From IMG/VR virus record IMGVR_UViG_3300036985_001509, positions 1-64,000 of that record: a stretch of 64,000 nt of DNA. The stretch is one strand, 5' to 3'. Positions 29,201-38,470 of this stretch are shown here, piece after piece (within the stretch, counting starts at the first letter, position 1; the number at the start of each line of letters is the position of its first letter). The notes under the pieces are model-generated. The model was given only the letters and a program-made list of their open reading frames with translations, was not told where the DNA came from and did not search any database. Source of the stretch: a virus. The position numbers were made by a program, and so were the translations under genes.

Positions 29201-30023
29201 AATTCAAACTGTCCTGGTAACTTCTTAGTCTAGGATCTCTAGGATCTGATGTATAGATGGGTTGTCTGATTCCTTTTTGAGCCATGGGAACGGTCTGGTT
29301 AGCTCCAGCCATAGGAGGCTGTAGAATGCCACCACTTTTAAAATTAAACTTTACATCTCTATTCCAAACAGGTTTACGACTTTCAGCATTTCTAATAGAT
29401 TTTATAAGTCTAGTGTATTCCCGTATTTGTGAATCATCTCTGAAAGGACCAGTTCTATAGTTCTCAACCCACTCATAACCTTTTGCAAGTTTACCCATAG
29501 ATTTTGGAGGAGTGTTTTTGTCTCCTTCTCTGTATTCTTCCATACCTGTACCAAGTCCTCTTACCCATCCAGATTTAGTTTCATAGTATTCTGGAACAGT
29601 TGCTCTTTTCTCAAGATAGAATTTATCAAATCTATCATCTGTTGGTAAAGCATATGGAATAGGCTGGTTATAGGACTTTACCCACTCATCACGAAAGTTT
29701 GTAAGATAGTCTCTTGAATATGGTGTGAACGTATCTCCAGTTTGATATTTTGGTAAATCACCACCATCTCTCCAAGCACCACCCCAGGCAGGATTGAAAT
29801 TGAATCCTTTATCTGTTAGTCCTCCCATTGTTCCCTCAATACCATTCTGTGCTTGGGGAGCATCAAATTTATCTAACCAGCCACCAGACTCAACTTTATA
29901 AGGTTTAGCCCCACCAGCAATAGCTCCAAAGAACTTACGTTGTTGTTCTGTAAGAGGATGCCCATGCACCTCCTTGTCGTGAAGGATCTTCTTTGCTTTT
30001 GTGGATGTGAGCTTCTTTGCCAT
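26256..30023 (-). CDS. Mosaic virion cargo protein with HEAGH metallopeptidase-like domain
   Basis: A 1255-residue protein. Residues 21-38 (HGHPLTEQQRKFFGAIAGG) form a motif recurrent in crAss-like cargo proteins. The segment GGWLDK(F/Y)D(A/V)PQAQ(N/T)G appears at 47-61 and 552-566, and its first half again as the last eight residues (1248-1255), dividing the protein into two large blocks. In the second block HEAGH at 975-979 is a zinc-peptidase motif, and ELHSD around 1051 may supply a further ligand. Parts of both blocks (about 108-414 and 714-1128) are encoded by AT-rich DNA (27-37% GC in lines sampled), unlike the flanks, suggesting acquired modules. The stop is 1 bp before the next gene's start. 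The protein is probably packaged and ejected. The peptidase could act on the cell wall, on other cargo proteins or on host targets; the sequence does not tell. Confidence 0.7.
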   Translation of the reverse strand: MAKKLTSTKAKKILHDKEVHGHPLTEQQRKFFGAIAGGAKPYKVESGGWLDKFDAPQAQNGIEGTMGGLTDKGFNFNPAWGGAWRDGGDLPKYQTGDTFTPYSRDYLTNFRDEWVKSYNQPIPYALPTDDRFDKFYLEKRATVPEYYETKSGWVRGLGTGMEEYREGDKNTPPKSMGKLAKGYEWVENYRTGPFRDDSQIREYTRLIKSIRNAESRKPVWNRDVKFNFKSGGILQPPMAGANQTVPMAQKGIRQPIYTSDPRDPRLRSYQDSLNLYKAYQMQDKLMGPGSETSKYNIEWTTDELKKGRVKKIVKGLEEFGPISKDFQSEKDQFEGGFNDFSSRREDKKLIDYYKSLGFGPNQIMYHSSPDVVSDKIRAIGTYFDGTANSPIYKKPVQPVEYKKRVLEKPNLSVDLPNIELTDVRPTITQPTFEQARVDMSKPTKYSYTYPTFDKDVQKTMYFPDRNSWKTFVEQQRFTSSQEGKDYGSATGQFAMGGSLPGSVGFTYARTQSPAPANGPYAKKTKASAQNGQEMKFYQEGLDFTPKTISKNGGWLDKYDVPQAQTGKMLEYLKSKKTAPVVTKGEPMSEEMQKRITTETLRRQTQKNKPLTATNTREQAVERGRAENLRVIEENKEYDRQAMAEGKAAEATRENPNVPFTFPTGESKLWKDMDWREQQYVSGRNLGSMSRSNNWTDWINPITMFGEMGEGLATAPYMARETDSNLPYIAGIVSPLLTGALGGAGTRSTGQFANNMLNPVAGMDLSFNKIGKKITNAMLSPFSKSTQSAIKSFNRGLDRGIGDVLSGRPISETFPITKKQVQLAKQKATQEHTQGARFARDWYYDSKGAIRPEVEQKIESILKSKGAPLENYPYYSNYKTSGTSSYKSTDPITGIDSYRFITNPFADSPDVVVGSSTKSILESGLSDDAKKYLLEERHKIGGVNFVNAYGPGPSMTLFGQGPHYFRPSSVGDIGAHEAGHTAQNLGGISYDPRTGVPYHGYKKDTWGEVTTSTSPDYEYYIPNPTTELGQRFGKAMIEPEKGKYTWEASPNELHSDLMIARRRTHENLMKQGLDYQTAINKIQKETMTDDAMVDELIRQGSLNRFFKKDTPIEEKRALIRLLPAAVPAVGAASMLGGESEESPKRAFQYGGDIPIDPMGYWNPENVGSPVIIPSNVITMEGVDQPLVGVSDTGDVQYMMPGEDYEFDGEYVTEYPVAKKGISVNNADAQPLKKLDQLLNFTNYNKPTKGGWLDKYN

Positions 30024-30024
30024 G

Positions 30025-30891
30025 TTACTTGTAAGAGATTTGGGCTGGTGTAATGATAAACTGTGATGTCAGGTGGGCATCATACCTATTATCTAGAATA
30101 TGTCTCACCTTCAGTTCCTTAGCTCTTAGAGGTTCCTTCTTAAAGGATCTCTTGCCATAGTCCATGTTGGCTTGATTCACCACCTTGTCTATAGACAGAG
30201 ATTCACATGTACGTACAAAAAGAGGTTCCTGCTTATACTTAACCAATGACCAGAATGTGTTGTACTGATAGAAGTTATCGCTCTTGGTGAACGTAATTGT
30301 CTTACTGTCAGTGTTGTATACAGGATACTTCAAGTAGTCCTTCAGGTTGTTGATTGGTTTGGGAACCAGTTCAAGAACACCAGTGGACTGCTGACCGTTA
30401 TACAAAACAGCTTTGTTAAACCAAGCATTGTCAGTTTCTATCTTACGACTGTCATCAGACACACCGTCTGGATCAGAGAAGTATCTATATGCCTTAGTGT
30501 AATCTTGCACGCTCTGAAGGATTTCATCCTGGAAAGAATAGGCAAACGGATACTCAATGATGTAGGGTTCGATGTTTCCGTAGAAGTAGTTGTATATCAC
30601 TGGATTCTTTAGGTGCCTCCAGATACAAGCTGTTCTGGTTCTTGTGTATTCTGTGGCTGCTAAAGCTACAATGTTTGTAACAGTGATTGGGAATGTTTTC
30701 TTGTTCTTACACTTACCAGTGGACTCAACAGTCACCATAATAACATTATCATCTACAACATAGCTCACCCCCTGAATCAGCAAATCTCTGGGAACATCTG
30801 TTGCCAGGATGGTACCATATTCAGTGCTGATTGTGAAGGGTCCTGCTGTAGGCCCTGAGCTAGTCAACTTTATGATGATTGTCTTTGGCAT
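30025..30891 (-). CDS. Conserved crAss-like tail protein
   Basis: A 288-residue protein between the stabilization protein and the first cargo protein. The N-terminal 90 residues are beta-rich (an Ig-like appearance, with Thr/Val/Ile strands and a Lys/Cys turn CKNKK). The rest is mixed and contains many aromatic residues (YNYFYGNIEPY, YRYFSDPDG). No catalytic motif was seen. Gene position immediately after the P22 gp10-like protein suggests a tail muzzle or nozzle-associated component. Spacing to both neighbours is tight (12 bp and 1 bp), indicating a single transcript. Confidence 0.55.
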   Translation of the reverse strand: MPKTIIIKLTSSGPTAGPFTISTEYGTILATDVPRDLLIQGVSYVVDDNVIMVTVESTGKCKNKKTFPITVTNIVALAATEYTRTRTACIWRHLKNPVIYNYFYGNIEPYIIEYPFAYSFQDEILQSVQDYTKAYRYFSDPDGVSDDSRKIETDNAWFNKAVLYNGQQSTGVLELVPKPINNLKDYLKYPVYNTDSKTITFTKSDNFYQYNTFWSLVKYKQEPLFVRTCESLSIDKVVNQANMDYGKRSFKKEPLRAKELKVRHILDNRYDAHLTSQFIITPAQISYK

Positions 30892-30903
30892 TTGATTAGT
30901 CTT

Positions 30904-33900
30904 TTACACTCCACAAGAACCACTAGTAGAGACAGTACCAGATCCACCAGTGATTGCTATAGAACCAGTGATTGCACAAACATTCGCAGTGGTGGTGAAT
31001 GAGCCCAAGGCAGGTTCACCAGTTCCACACTCTGACCAGGTTAGCTGGATTGAACCAACTGGCTCAACAAGATAGTTTGTACAATTATCTAAGTAAGAGG
31101 TAGTTGTAGTTGTGGTTGTGCTGCTACTTGTAGTGGTAGTGGTAGTAGGTGTTATAGTTGTTGTGGTGGTGGTAGTTGGGACGCAAGGTGTACAGTCTTC
31201 ATCAGATGTACAAGTTGTTCCACAGTTATACTTATACAATGTACCACCACTTGGACTAGTAACTATAAACAAGCTTCCAGCTTTAATACAATGAACTGTT
31301 GAACCACCAATAACCAGAGTGTTAGTCTGCTGAATACCCTCACAATCTGTATGTATGTAAGTGATTGGTAGATCCTCTCCATTCACCACCGTCCAGCATT
31401 GACAAGGTAGTGTTGTAGTGGTAGTAGTGGTTGTTGGAACAGCTGTAGTGGTTGTGCTAGTTGTTGATGTAGTGGATGTACTTGTTGTAGTAGTTGATGT
31501 GGTGGAGCTTGTAGATGTACTAGATGTAGTGGTAGTTGTTGGAACAGGTCCAATTGTAGCAGCCAATATATCAAAATCATCACAACATCCATTGATACCA
31601 GAATAAAAGAAGTTGTTCTCACCAATGTACCAGTTGGGCAGATAGCTGTGGAAGCTTATCCAGCTCTTGGTATTGAAGTTGAAAGACACTGTCCAACTCT
31701 TGTTACAGAAGTATTCTGTGTCTGTCAGATATACCACCTTACGTGTAACTAAAGGAGCAACGGTGGTTGTAGTGGTGAGAGTGCCTGGTTTGGTCGTTGT
31801 ACTAGTGGTGGTTCCTGCGGATGTAGTAGTGCTAGTAGTAGTAGGAGGGTTCTGAGGATAACTACTGTCTATGTAGAACTCATTAGTTACAGGGTCCCAC
31901 TTAATATCAGCGCTCTTTGGAATATAGTCAAGCTTAGTGATAATAACACGGTCATATTTACTATCGTACACACCATGTAAACCAATACCATTGAAGTGGT
32001 TATCAATAGGCACATCGGGGAAGTAACGCAAGATCTCAAAGGCCAGGTGGTCTGTAAAGAACCTGTTCATTCCTGATCCAAAGGCTGACAGGTCTGTAAC
32101 CTGTGTACCAGCAACCAAGAACACCTGACCACGTTTAGCATCTATTGTAATCTGTCCCTGTGGAATCTTAAGGAGCATCTTGTGCTGGGTTCCTACATAT
32201 CCCAAATCAGTTTCAGCAAAATCAATTGGAGGAGCTCCTCTAAACAGAGAAGGATTACCAACATAAGCTGCCTGAGGGTTACTAGTGTCAATTGTCAACA
32301 GGTTGTTGTACAACAAACTCTTGTTCTCAAATCTAGCCAGAATAGCTCTGTTCTGAATTCCGTCCAGAGAAATAAGATCTCCAAAGTTCTGAGGGAAGTC
32401 AAAATAGGAAATAGCTCTGTAAGTGAGCCAGTTATTTACTGTGTTATCAGCATCTATATTCTGTGCGTCTGAATAGATTGCTCTAAACGGATACTGTGTA
32501 AAACATATAGCCTTCCAGTCATACGGCAGGTGTGTAAATACGTTCTCTTTGTTTTGCTTGGAGAAGGTTACATTGTAATAGTAGGTATTGTCCTGAGCAA
32601 TAGAAACATAGTCTTCTTGTACCCAATCATCAGGAATACCTGTACTTACATGTGGCCAGAAGTCTCCTTCTCTGTTGTTGAAAGCCTGACGTAAGTCAAC
32701 ATTGTAAGAGCTCTCACAGTAGAAATACGGAATGCCGTACGCAAACACATACATCTTACCATCATAGTAGGTTCTGCCAGGACTTGTAATAGGTGTTTGA
32801 CTATTAGGACAGTCTAACTGGTTAGCCTTGATGGATATGAAGTTTGTAAGGTTTTGTTGAGCCGCTACTGCTGTAGTGAGGATGGAACGTGCGGAGTGCC
32901 AATACTTTGGATAGGCCACATTACCAATCTCATCGTAGAAGATATCACTATCATCAGGAGCATTCACCCTGTTATCAATAAAGAAAGGTATCTTGGTCTT
33001 GAAGGCAAATTTGCTAATAAACGTATCACCTCCAAAGAAGGTAGCACTGCTAACTGTCAGAGGGGTGATATCTCTTTGGAATCCTGTATCTACAGTTGCA
33101 TAAGAATACATCTGCCCATACTGATTAGCATATATATTCTTCAGAGATCCATAGTAGCATATTGTACTTATGTATTCTTCCTTAGCAGGAGTGCCACAGT
33201 TATTACTAGTTCCATTAACACCAGCCGCACTGAGAGTCATTCTAGACCTATCGTTAACCGTTCCACCAATAGTGGGAGTTTGGTTGGGTAACGGAAGGGG
33301 AGGTCTGTTACCATCTGTCTTCAGATATACAGAACTCTCTCTGTTCCAGTTATTTACATTTCTATCATCTCCTACCCCCTGTACACCAGGAATGAGGTAT
33401 TGTTTTAAATCAAGCTCACGTTGCTTAATACCTAGGTTGTTGTTAATATCATTACCATAGTCATAACTGGCTATAGAGTTGTAGGAATAAGCATAGTTAC
33501 GTCTGGTGATACCATTAACGTAAATAGTAAGATAGGCCTGATAAGCAGCAAACAGAGCACTTGCATTAGCAGGATCTGTAATGTTTGCTATATTAGTAGC
33601 ACTGTTTAACGCATCCTGTTGAGCCTCAGCACTTAGGAGTCTGTACATGGCGTTCTTGTTCACCTGTACAAAGTGAGCCCTACCAGCACCATATATTACA
33701 TTCTCTAGCTTAAGAATGCTACCCAGGAATGGCTGTCCAAAAGAAGTTTCAGGAGAGTTAAATACATGTCTGTACTGAGACGCAGGATCACTAAAAGCAT
33801 CTAGTTTATCTGGATAGCAATTATCATTTCCTACAGAGCGTACAAATTCCACCTTGAAAATTGTACCTTCTCCTAGGGTGCTTTGATCAAACGTTGGTGT

Positions 33901-36279
33901 TGTAAGTGAAGCAATATTAAATACAAACTGTCTTGCTTCTCCAGGAACAAATCCAGGAACTACTGCTACATACTGATTGCTTAGGTCAAGAGGTTTATTA
34001 AAAATCGAGGTGCAGCAAGGTAATAATGGATCTTCTACAAGCGTAAGAGCACAATATTTTGTCCAACCATCAATAGGACCTCCAGGCATAGTAAATCCTG
34101 TAGGAGGAGGAAGTGGGTTTCCTTGACGTAGTCCGCATCTAGTAATAGGCCAAACTAGTCTAAACACAACATTTTGTGGTGTTGCATTAACCTTATCAAT
34201 TGTAATTTTATATACATTATAAGTATTAGAACCAATTGCTCCTGTAGCACCTCCTTTAAATATGGGCTTTGGATAGTCAAGAGCACAGAGATGAATAATA
34301 GTATTCACCTCAGCAAGCGTAATATCTCTAGTGGCTGTTTCTCCTGTGTAGCAGTCAAGATATTCAATCTGACCAGCAGCTGTTGGATAGATGCTAAAAT
34401 CTCTACACTGGGACGTAGTGCTTGTTGCAGCAAGAGGAATAGTATAAGCGTTGCTCTTCTCTAACAGGAACGGGTCCTGTCTAAGATCGTTATAAGGATA
34501 GTTGGGGAAGTAGTATTCTGTACCCTCACGGTCATACTTACCCATGTTTCTAAGAATACCCTTAGCTACGATAGATCTGTTGGTGCTTCTGTCACCACGG
34601 ATAATCTTAAATCCAGCTATCTGATTCTTCTGTTCAGTGGTTAGACCAGACGCTTGGATGAGAGACTGTACCTGTTGTACATCTATTTTTACACCCATTG
34701 GGAAAATAGCATCCTTTTGAATCACCATTGTATCTTGTCCTGTAAATAGAGCAGACTCAAATATGGGACTCACTAGCACATCTGGGAACTTGTGGTGTCT
34801 AATCTTCTGACCTGCCAGAGTTCCCCACAACTCATCATTACAAGGATACTCTTCTAAAGACTCCCAGTAGGCAAAATCACCATATTGATAAGGACCTTTA
34901 TAGGCTACTGCTGGGGAATAACCAGGAGAGAATCCTGAAACAGTACCTGTATTATATATCTTCCAATAGGGACTAGTTCCTGTAATAGGATCTGGGTCAC
35001 CTACAAAATCATCGTTTGTTTGAGGAACAGGAGCTAAGTCATTGCTAACTGCAACTCTTCCTGGAATGTGGAACCCATCAGTTTGTTTACCGTTATTGAG
35101 GAGGAATACAATCTCAAAGGCATACACCTCATCCCTCAGATATCCTCTGAAGTTGGTGGCATTTAGCTCATCTGCATAATTCTCATTAGCAGGAATACGG
35201 TAGGTTTCCCATTGCAAGGTGATACCAGTAGCTATCTGCTGGTAGTTAATTCTTTCAACAGACGTAAGCTGATCCCAAACCAGAATATCGCGTACAGCCG
35301 TTACGTCCTGAGCAATCTCGTAATAGGGGAACTTCTCAAATATGTCATCAACTGTCAGACGAATGGCAGTTTTGTTCTGACCTGAATAGGTAATCACCTG
35401 ACCTGGACCATCAATAAAATATGTACCTATCAACTCTACAGAGGTGATAGCATTTACAGTTCTAATAACTGCTACATTAAAATATTGGTAGAGTCCTGTA
35501 TTATCTAAGTTGCTGACAGTGAGTTCAATAGATCTACCCACTGGATAATTAAAATTAGCAGTGGTGATACTTGGGTCAGCAATAGGGGTGGGGTTAGTAA
35601 CAGAGTAGTAGGAAGTGTAAGGATTGGAAGCAGAGTCACAATACTGAATAGCAAACTGATATGTGCCTGCCTGTAGCTCACCACCTGAAACTATATTTGT
35701 AACGTCCAGTTGGGGAATGACAAAGTCAGGTTGTACATTTAGTCCGTTACAATCTATATCACTGCTGTAAACAGGATCGCACGCGGGCGTACCCCCTATA
35801 AGAATATAGGGTAGATTCTCAGGATTGAGATCAATATATCTACGGGGATTGAGTCCATCTGTCCAATATACCTCTGTGGTACACTCTGTAATCTTGTGAA
35901 CAGATTTATGGATTGGATTATTAATGTTGAAATTGAGACAAGGGGCATTTACATACTTACGGTAAACGCAGTCATTATTATCCATGTATCCTATCTCAGA
36001 ATCACCTGTTTCTGGATTAGTAATGAAGAATACATGTTTGTTCTTCTCTTGGATGAAATGGGTACCAATTAATACAAAGCCAGAAGGGAATGTAACGCAA
36101 AGTTCATTCCCTGGCTCATTCTGATAGTTTACAGAATTAGCATCAAAGTTTTCGACAGCAGCATTCAGCGCGTACGTTAGCTTACCTTTACCAACCTGGT
36201 TGAGGGTCTGATCGAGGTTTAAGCCAGTGGTAGCGTTGTTGAACTCCTGTCTTATACTGCCTTGTTCTTGCTCAGCCAT
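30904..36279 (-). CDS. Tail stabilization / muzzle protein (P22 gp10-like) with Thr-rich appendix
   Basis: A 1791-residue protein. Position directly after the tail tubular protein, large size and beta-rich propeller-like composition match the 'stabilization' or muzzle protein that closes the short tail of crAss-like phages. The first 1470 residues resemble that family. The C-terminal 320 residues carry three polythreonine linkers (about 1476-1503, 1576-1623 and 1699-1726) separated by compact domains. Two of these domains (about 1628-1690 and 1730-1791) share a pattern of C..(W/Y).V..., then (Y/W)..(D/E)C.G, then a further Cys, with the domain at 107-170 of the 529-residue appendage. The Thr linkers resemble mucin-like, possibly glycosylated stalks. 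I infer that the core gates DNA release while the appendix displays adhesion domains at the tail tip. Confidence 0.7.
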   Translation of the reverse strand: MAEQEQGSIRQEFNNATTGLNLDQTLNQVGKGKLTYALNAAVENFDANSVNYQNEPGNELCVTFPSGFVLIGTHFIQEKNKHVFFITNPETGDSEIGYMDNNDCVYRKYVNAPCLNFNINNPIHKSVHKITECTTEVYWTDGLNPRRYIDLNPENLPYILIGGTPACDPVYSSDIDCNGLNVQPDFVIPQLDVTNIVSGGELQAGTYQFAIQYCDSASNPYTSYYSVTNPTPIADPSITTANFNYPVGRSIELTVSNLDNTGLYQYFNVAVIRTVNAITSVELIGTYFIDGPGQVITYSGQNKTAIRLTVDDIFEKFPYYEIAQDVTAVRDILVWDQLTSVERINYQQIATGITLQWETYRIPANENYADELNATNFRGYLRDEVYAFEIVFLLNNGKQTDGFHIPGRVAVSNDLAPVPQTNDDFVGDPDPITGTSPYWKIYNTGTVSGFSPGYSPAVAYKGPYQYGDFAYWESLEEYPCNDELWGTLAGQKIRHHKFPDVLVSPIFESALFTGQDTMVIQKDAIFPMGVKIDVQQVQSLIQASGLTTEQKNQIAGFKIIRGDRSTNRSIVAKGILRNMGKYDREGTEYYFPNYPYNDLRQDPFLLEKSNAYTIPLAATSTTSQCRDFSIYPTAAGQIEYLDCYTGETATRDITLAEVNTIIHLCALDYPKPIFKGGATGAIGSNTYNVYKITIDKVNATPQNVVFRLVWPITRCGLRQGNPLPPPTGFTMPGGPIDGWTKYCALTLVEDPLLPCCTSIFNKPLDLSNQYVAVVPGFVPGEARQFVFNIASLTTPTFDQSTLGEGTIFKVEFVRSVGNDNCYPDKLDAFSDPASQYRHVFNSPETSFGQPFLGSILKLENVIYGAGRAHFVQVNKNAMYRLLSAEAQQDALNSATNIANITDPANASALFAAYQAYLTIYVNGITRRNYAYSYNSIASYDYGNDINNNLGIKQRELDLKQYLIPGVQGVGDDRNVNNWNRESSVYLKTDGNRPPLPLPNQTPTIGGTVNDRSRMTLSAAGVNGTSNNCGTPAKEEYISTICYYGSLKNIYANQYGQMYSYATVDTGFQRDITPLTVSSATFFGGDTFISKFAFKTKIPFFIDNRVNAPDDSDIFYDEIGNVAYPKYWHSARSILTTAVAAQQNLTNFISIKANQLDCPNSQTPITSPGRTYYDGKMYVFAYGIPYFYCESSYNVDLRQAFNNREGDFWPHVSTGIPDDWVQEDYVSIAQDNTYYYNVTFSKQNKENVFTHLPYDWKAICFTQYPFRAIYSDAQNIDADNTVNNWLTYRAISYFDFPQNFGDLISLDGIQNRAILARFENKSLLYNNLLTIDTSNPQAAYVGNPSLFRGAPPIDFAETDLGYVGTQHKMLLKIPQGQITIDAKRGQVFLVAGTQVTDLSAFGSGMNRFFTDHLAFEILRYFPDVPIDNHFNGIGLHGVYDSKYDRVIITKLDYIPKSADIKWDPVTNEFYIDSSYPQNPPTTTSTTTSAGTTTSTTTKPGTLTTTTTVAPLVTRKVVYLTDTEYFCNKSWTVSFNFNTKSWISFHSYLPNWYIGENNFFYSGINGCCDDFDILAATIGPVPTTTTTSSTSTSSTTSTTTTSTSTTSTTSTTTTAVPTTTTTTTTLPCQCWTVVNGEDLPITYIHTDCEGIQQTNTLVIGGSTVHCIKAGSLFIVTSPSGGTLYKYNCGTTCTSDEDCTPCVPTTTTTTTITPTTTTTTSSSTTTTTTTSYLDNCTNYLVEPVGSIQLTWSECGTGEPALGSFTTTANVCAITGSIAITGGSGTVSTSGSCGV

Positions 36280-36284
36280 TTGTA

Positions 36285-37256
36285 TTAATTATTACGTCTC
36301 CAACCGTATCTATTGCTACGATTAGGTAATTCGTACATATTGAATCTGTTCAGATCGTTCTTAATTCTACGTTGCTTAGCCCACGGATCTTGTTTCTTAA
36401 TCTCAATGTCAGCCATAATGAACGCCTCCTCAGCTTGTTGTTTGTAATATCCGAGCTTTTGTTGGAGCTGATTAAAGGTTTCATCATTGGTCTGATTGGT
36501 GAGAGTTTCCATCATTTTATACTTGATGAAAGCCTCAATATATTCCCTGATACGGAAGTTGTCAGGGACCATCTGATTTCCACCAGCATCATATTCTGTA
36601 GCATAGAATATCAAGTGTACCACTCCGTTGCGGAAGTTGGTTACAAACTTGTTGTCTCTGATGTCAAATGAGTCATACCCAGCAGAACCAGGGGTAAACT
36701 CACGAAGAGGAGGTGCCTCTTGATAAAACTCCCAATTACTGGTATAGTCCACACCACAGTTATTCTGAGCAGAAATGTTTCCTGGTTTTAGCAGATACTC
36801 TCTTGTGTAAAGTACGGGAGCTTGGTTGTTTGTTTTGTATACAGACTGAACCAGGTTGGGCATGCACTTAGGGCAGAACTCCAGACCACAGTTACCAGCC
36901 TCACAGGGATTACCATACACAATTACAGGGCTCACCTGAATAGTTGTAGAGGTGGCAGCCTGTGAGTAGAAAGAGTTAGCTTGTTGATAAGGGAAACCGT
37001 TTACAGCTGTACACATCCATGCCTCACGAACAGCATAAAAGTTATCAGGAAGTCTAGCCTCGTAGTCACAGATGTATAACGCCTGCTCTTGAATCACATA
37101 TGTTGCTCTACCCAGCTTTCTAAGACACTTGTCCAGATAGGTGGGGAACATAAGATCGTCAATAGCCCCTGTATCGAAATAGCTTTTAAACTCTTCCTTT
37201 ACAGTGGAATAGACAACCTCAGGAGAGATGAAATTATATTTATAGTAGTATGACAT
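36285..37256 (-). CDS. Tail tubular protein (P22 gp4 / T7 gp11-like)
   Basis: A 323-residue protein. The N-terminal 75 residues (ISPEVVYSTVKEEFKSYF, then KCLRKLG and LPDNFYAVREAW) follow the helical-bundle-plus-strand layout of the gp4/gp11 family of head-tail adaptor and tail tube proteins. They are what crAss-like annotations call 'tail tubular protein'. A Cys-rich loop around residues 118-132 may bind a metal. The C-terminal 90 residues are helical and end in an Arg/Asn-rich tail. It lies between the IHF-like 158-residue protein and the stabilization protein, the usual crAss-like order, and is expected to form a ring under the portal. Confidence 0.7.
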   Translation of the reverse strand: MSYYYKYNFISPEVVYSTVKEEFKSYFDTGAIDDLMFPTYLDKCLRKLGRATYVIQEQALYICDYEARLPDNFYAVREAWMCTAVNGFPYQQANSFYSQAATSTTIQVSPVIVYGNPCEAGNCGLEFCPKCMPNLVQSVYKTNNQAPVLYTREYLLKPGNISAQNNCGVDYTSNWEFYQEAPPLREFTPGSAGYDSFDIRDNKFVTNFRNGVVHLIFYATEYDAGGNQMVPDNFRIREYIEAFIKYKMMETLTNQTNDETFNQLQQKLGYYKQQAEEAFIMADIEIKKQDPWAKQRRIKNDLNRFNMYELPNRSNRYGWRRNN

Positions 37257-37261
37257 CTAGT

Positions 37262-37738
37262 TTACTTTTTCCATTCGTGATAAATATGCTGATATCTATC
37301 GTCGGTTTTGATGTAGTGAGACAACAATCTTGATGTGTTTCTGGAGGGTTTGAAATACCACAGTCCTGAGTGTCTAAACCTAGCTGTGTCTTTAAACCAA
37401 ATCCATCCGAAGAAATACCCCTCTGTGTGGAAATTGAAGTTGTAGATGCGCTTGCCCTTTTCCTTGGTCTTCTTCCAATCTATGGGCAGGTTGACAAACT
37501 CTTTACCATCCACCCCCTTCATCTTTCTGCGCTTCTTCTTATTAATAGAGAACTCACCAAACCCAAACGGAAGCTTTGCTCTTTCCCCTGTCTCCAGGAT
37601 GTATTCTTTGAAAGCTTCGTTATAGGTGTAGATGATATCTCTCCATTCATCAAACGTAAGTTTGATAGAAGGATTCTTCTTACAGAAATTGTTGTAGTTT
37701 TCTTTGCTGGCGCTTCTCCAGTCTATTTTGATTCGCAT
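37262..37738 (-). CDS. Conserved virion/connector protein, possibly HU/IHF-like
   Basis: A 158-residue basic protein. Residues 27-65 read as helix-helix then KLPFGFGEFSINKKK, resembling the beta-arm entry of HU/IHF proteins (GFG.F.v). The rest contains DWKKTKEKGK and an aromatic stretch EGYFFGWIWF. Crassvirales conserve IHF-like subunits in this interval between portal/capsid and tail genes. They may serve structural ring roles instead of binding DNA. It starts 3 bp after the upstream gene. The assignment rests on motif and position only. Confidence 0.45.
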   Translation of the reverse strand: MRIKIDWRSASKENYNNFCKKNPSIKLTFDEWRDIIYTYNEAFKEYILETGERAKLPFGFGEFSINKKKRRKMKGVDGKEFVNLPIDWKKTKEKGKRIYNFNFHTEGYFFGWIWFKDTARFRHSGLWYFKPSRNTSRLLSHYIKTDDRYQHIYHEWKK

Positions 37739-37741
37739 GGC

Positions 37742-38470
37742 TTATCTCAAGTTTGGAGCGTTTGGTGCTTGACCATCAACTCCATCACTTGTGATGTCTG
37801 TCTTCAACCTGAAGTAGGTAGTTAATAACTTCTGAGAAGTTAATTCAAGAACTTGCTTTTCTAGATAACCAGGAACAGGAGACTCTTTATCAAGAGGATT
37901 CTTGCAGAGTTCTTCTGTTGTATATTCTGGTGTGCCACAGCCACACTCTGGATACATAATGGAATTAGGAACATCCTCCTCGAACAAAGCAACAAGTCTG
38001 ATGGCTTTCAGGAGGGGGTTGTTCACATAGAGATACCCATTAGAAATCCAGTAGTATTCTTCCTTCTTAATGATAGGAAGCTTAAGCAAGTTAATGTATC
38101 TGTTGATGGTTATTTCTTTTAGTTTCTTTCCCTGTCCACTCATGGCATTAATAGAGTAGACACCCTGTATAACATACTGGTAGTTACCCTCTGTAACGCG
38201 TGGAAGTTTGAACCTGGTTCTAGCCACGGAACAAGGATCTACGTAGTCACAACATTCAGAAATAGGAACTTCCACCATCTCCAGACAGGGAACGGTGGTG
38301 AATACTGTGTCAGTAGCCCAAAGCTTCCTCAGATTAGTCTCACGTTTAATCAGGAGGAAGGCATTGTTCTTAATCTCAGACATGACAGCTCTGTCCGTGA
38401 TCAAGCTATCTGTAGACAGAAGCTTGTGCATGGAGCGCACGTCTGAAACTAATTTCCTAAAAGTAGCCAT
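37742..38470 (-). CDS. Conserved crAss-like connector (ring) protein
   Basis: A 242-residue protein. The first 60 residues are helical (SDVRSMHKLLSTDSLITDRAVMSEIKNN style), followed by a beta-rich part with Cys clusters (ECCDYVDPCS near 74-83 and ECGCGTPEYTTEELC near 175-190) that could bind metal. No enzyme motif was seen. It is conserved in position between capsid and tail tubular genes in crAss-like phages and is therefore a likely ring or collar protein. Its ATG overlaps the stop of the phosphoesterase by one base (TAATG), suggesting translational coupling. Confidence 0.5.
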   Translation of the reverse strand: MATFRKLVSDVRSMHKLLSTDSLITDRAVMSEIKNNAFLLIKRETNLRKLWATDTVFTTVPCLEMVEVPISECCDYVDPCSVARTRFKLPRVTEGNYQYVIQGVYSINAMSGQGKKLKEITINRYINLLKLPIIKKEEYYWISNGYLYVNNPLLKAIRLVALFEEDVPNSIMYPECGCGTPEYTTEELCKNPLDKESPVPGYLEKQVLELTSQKLLTTYFRLKTDITSDGVDGQAPNAPNLR

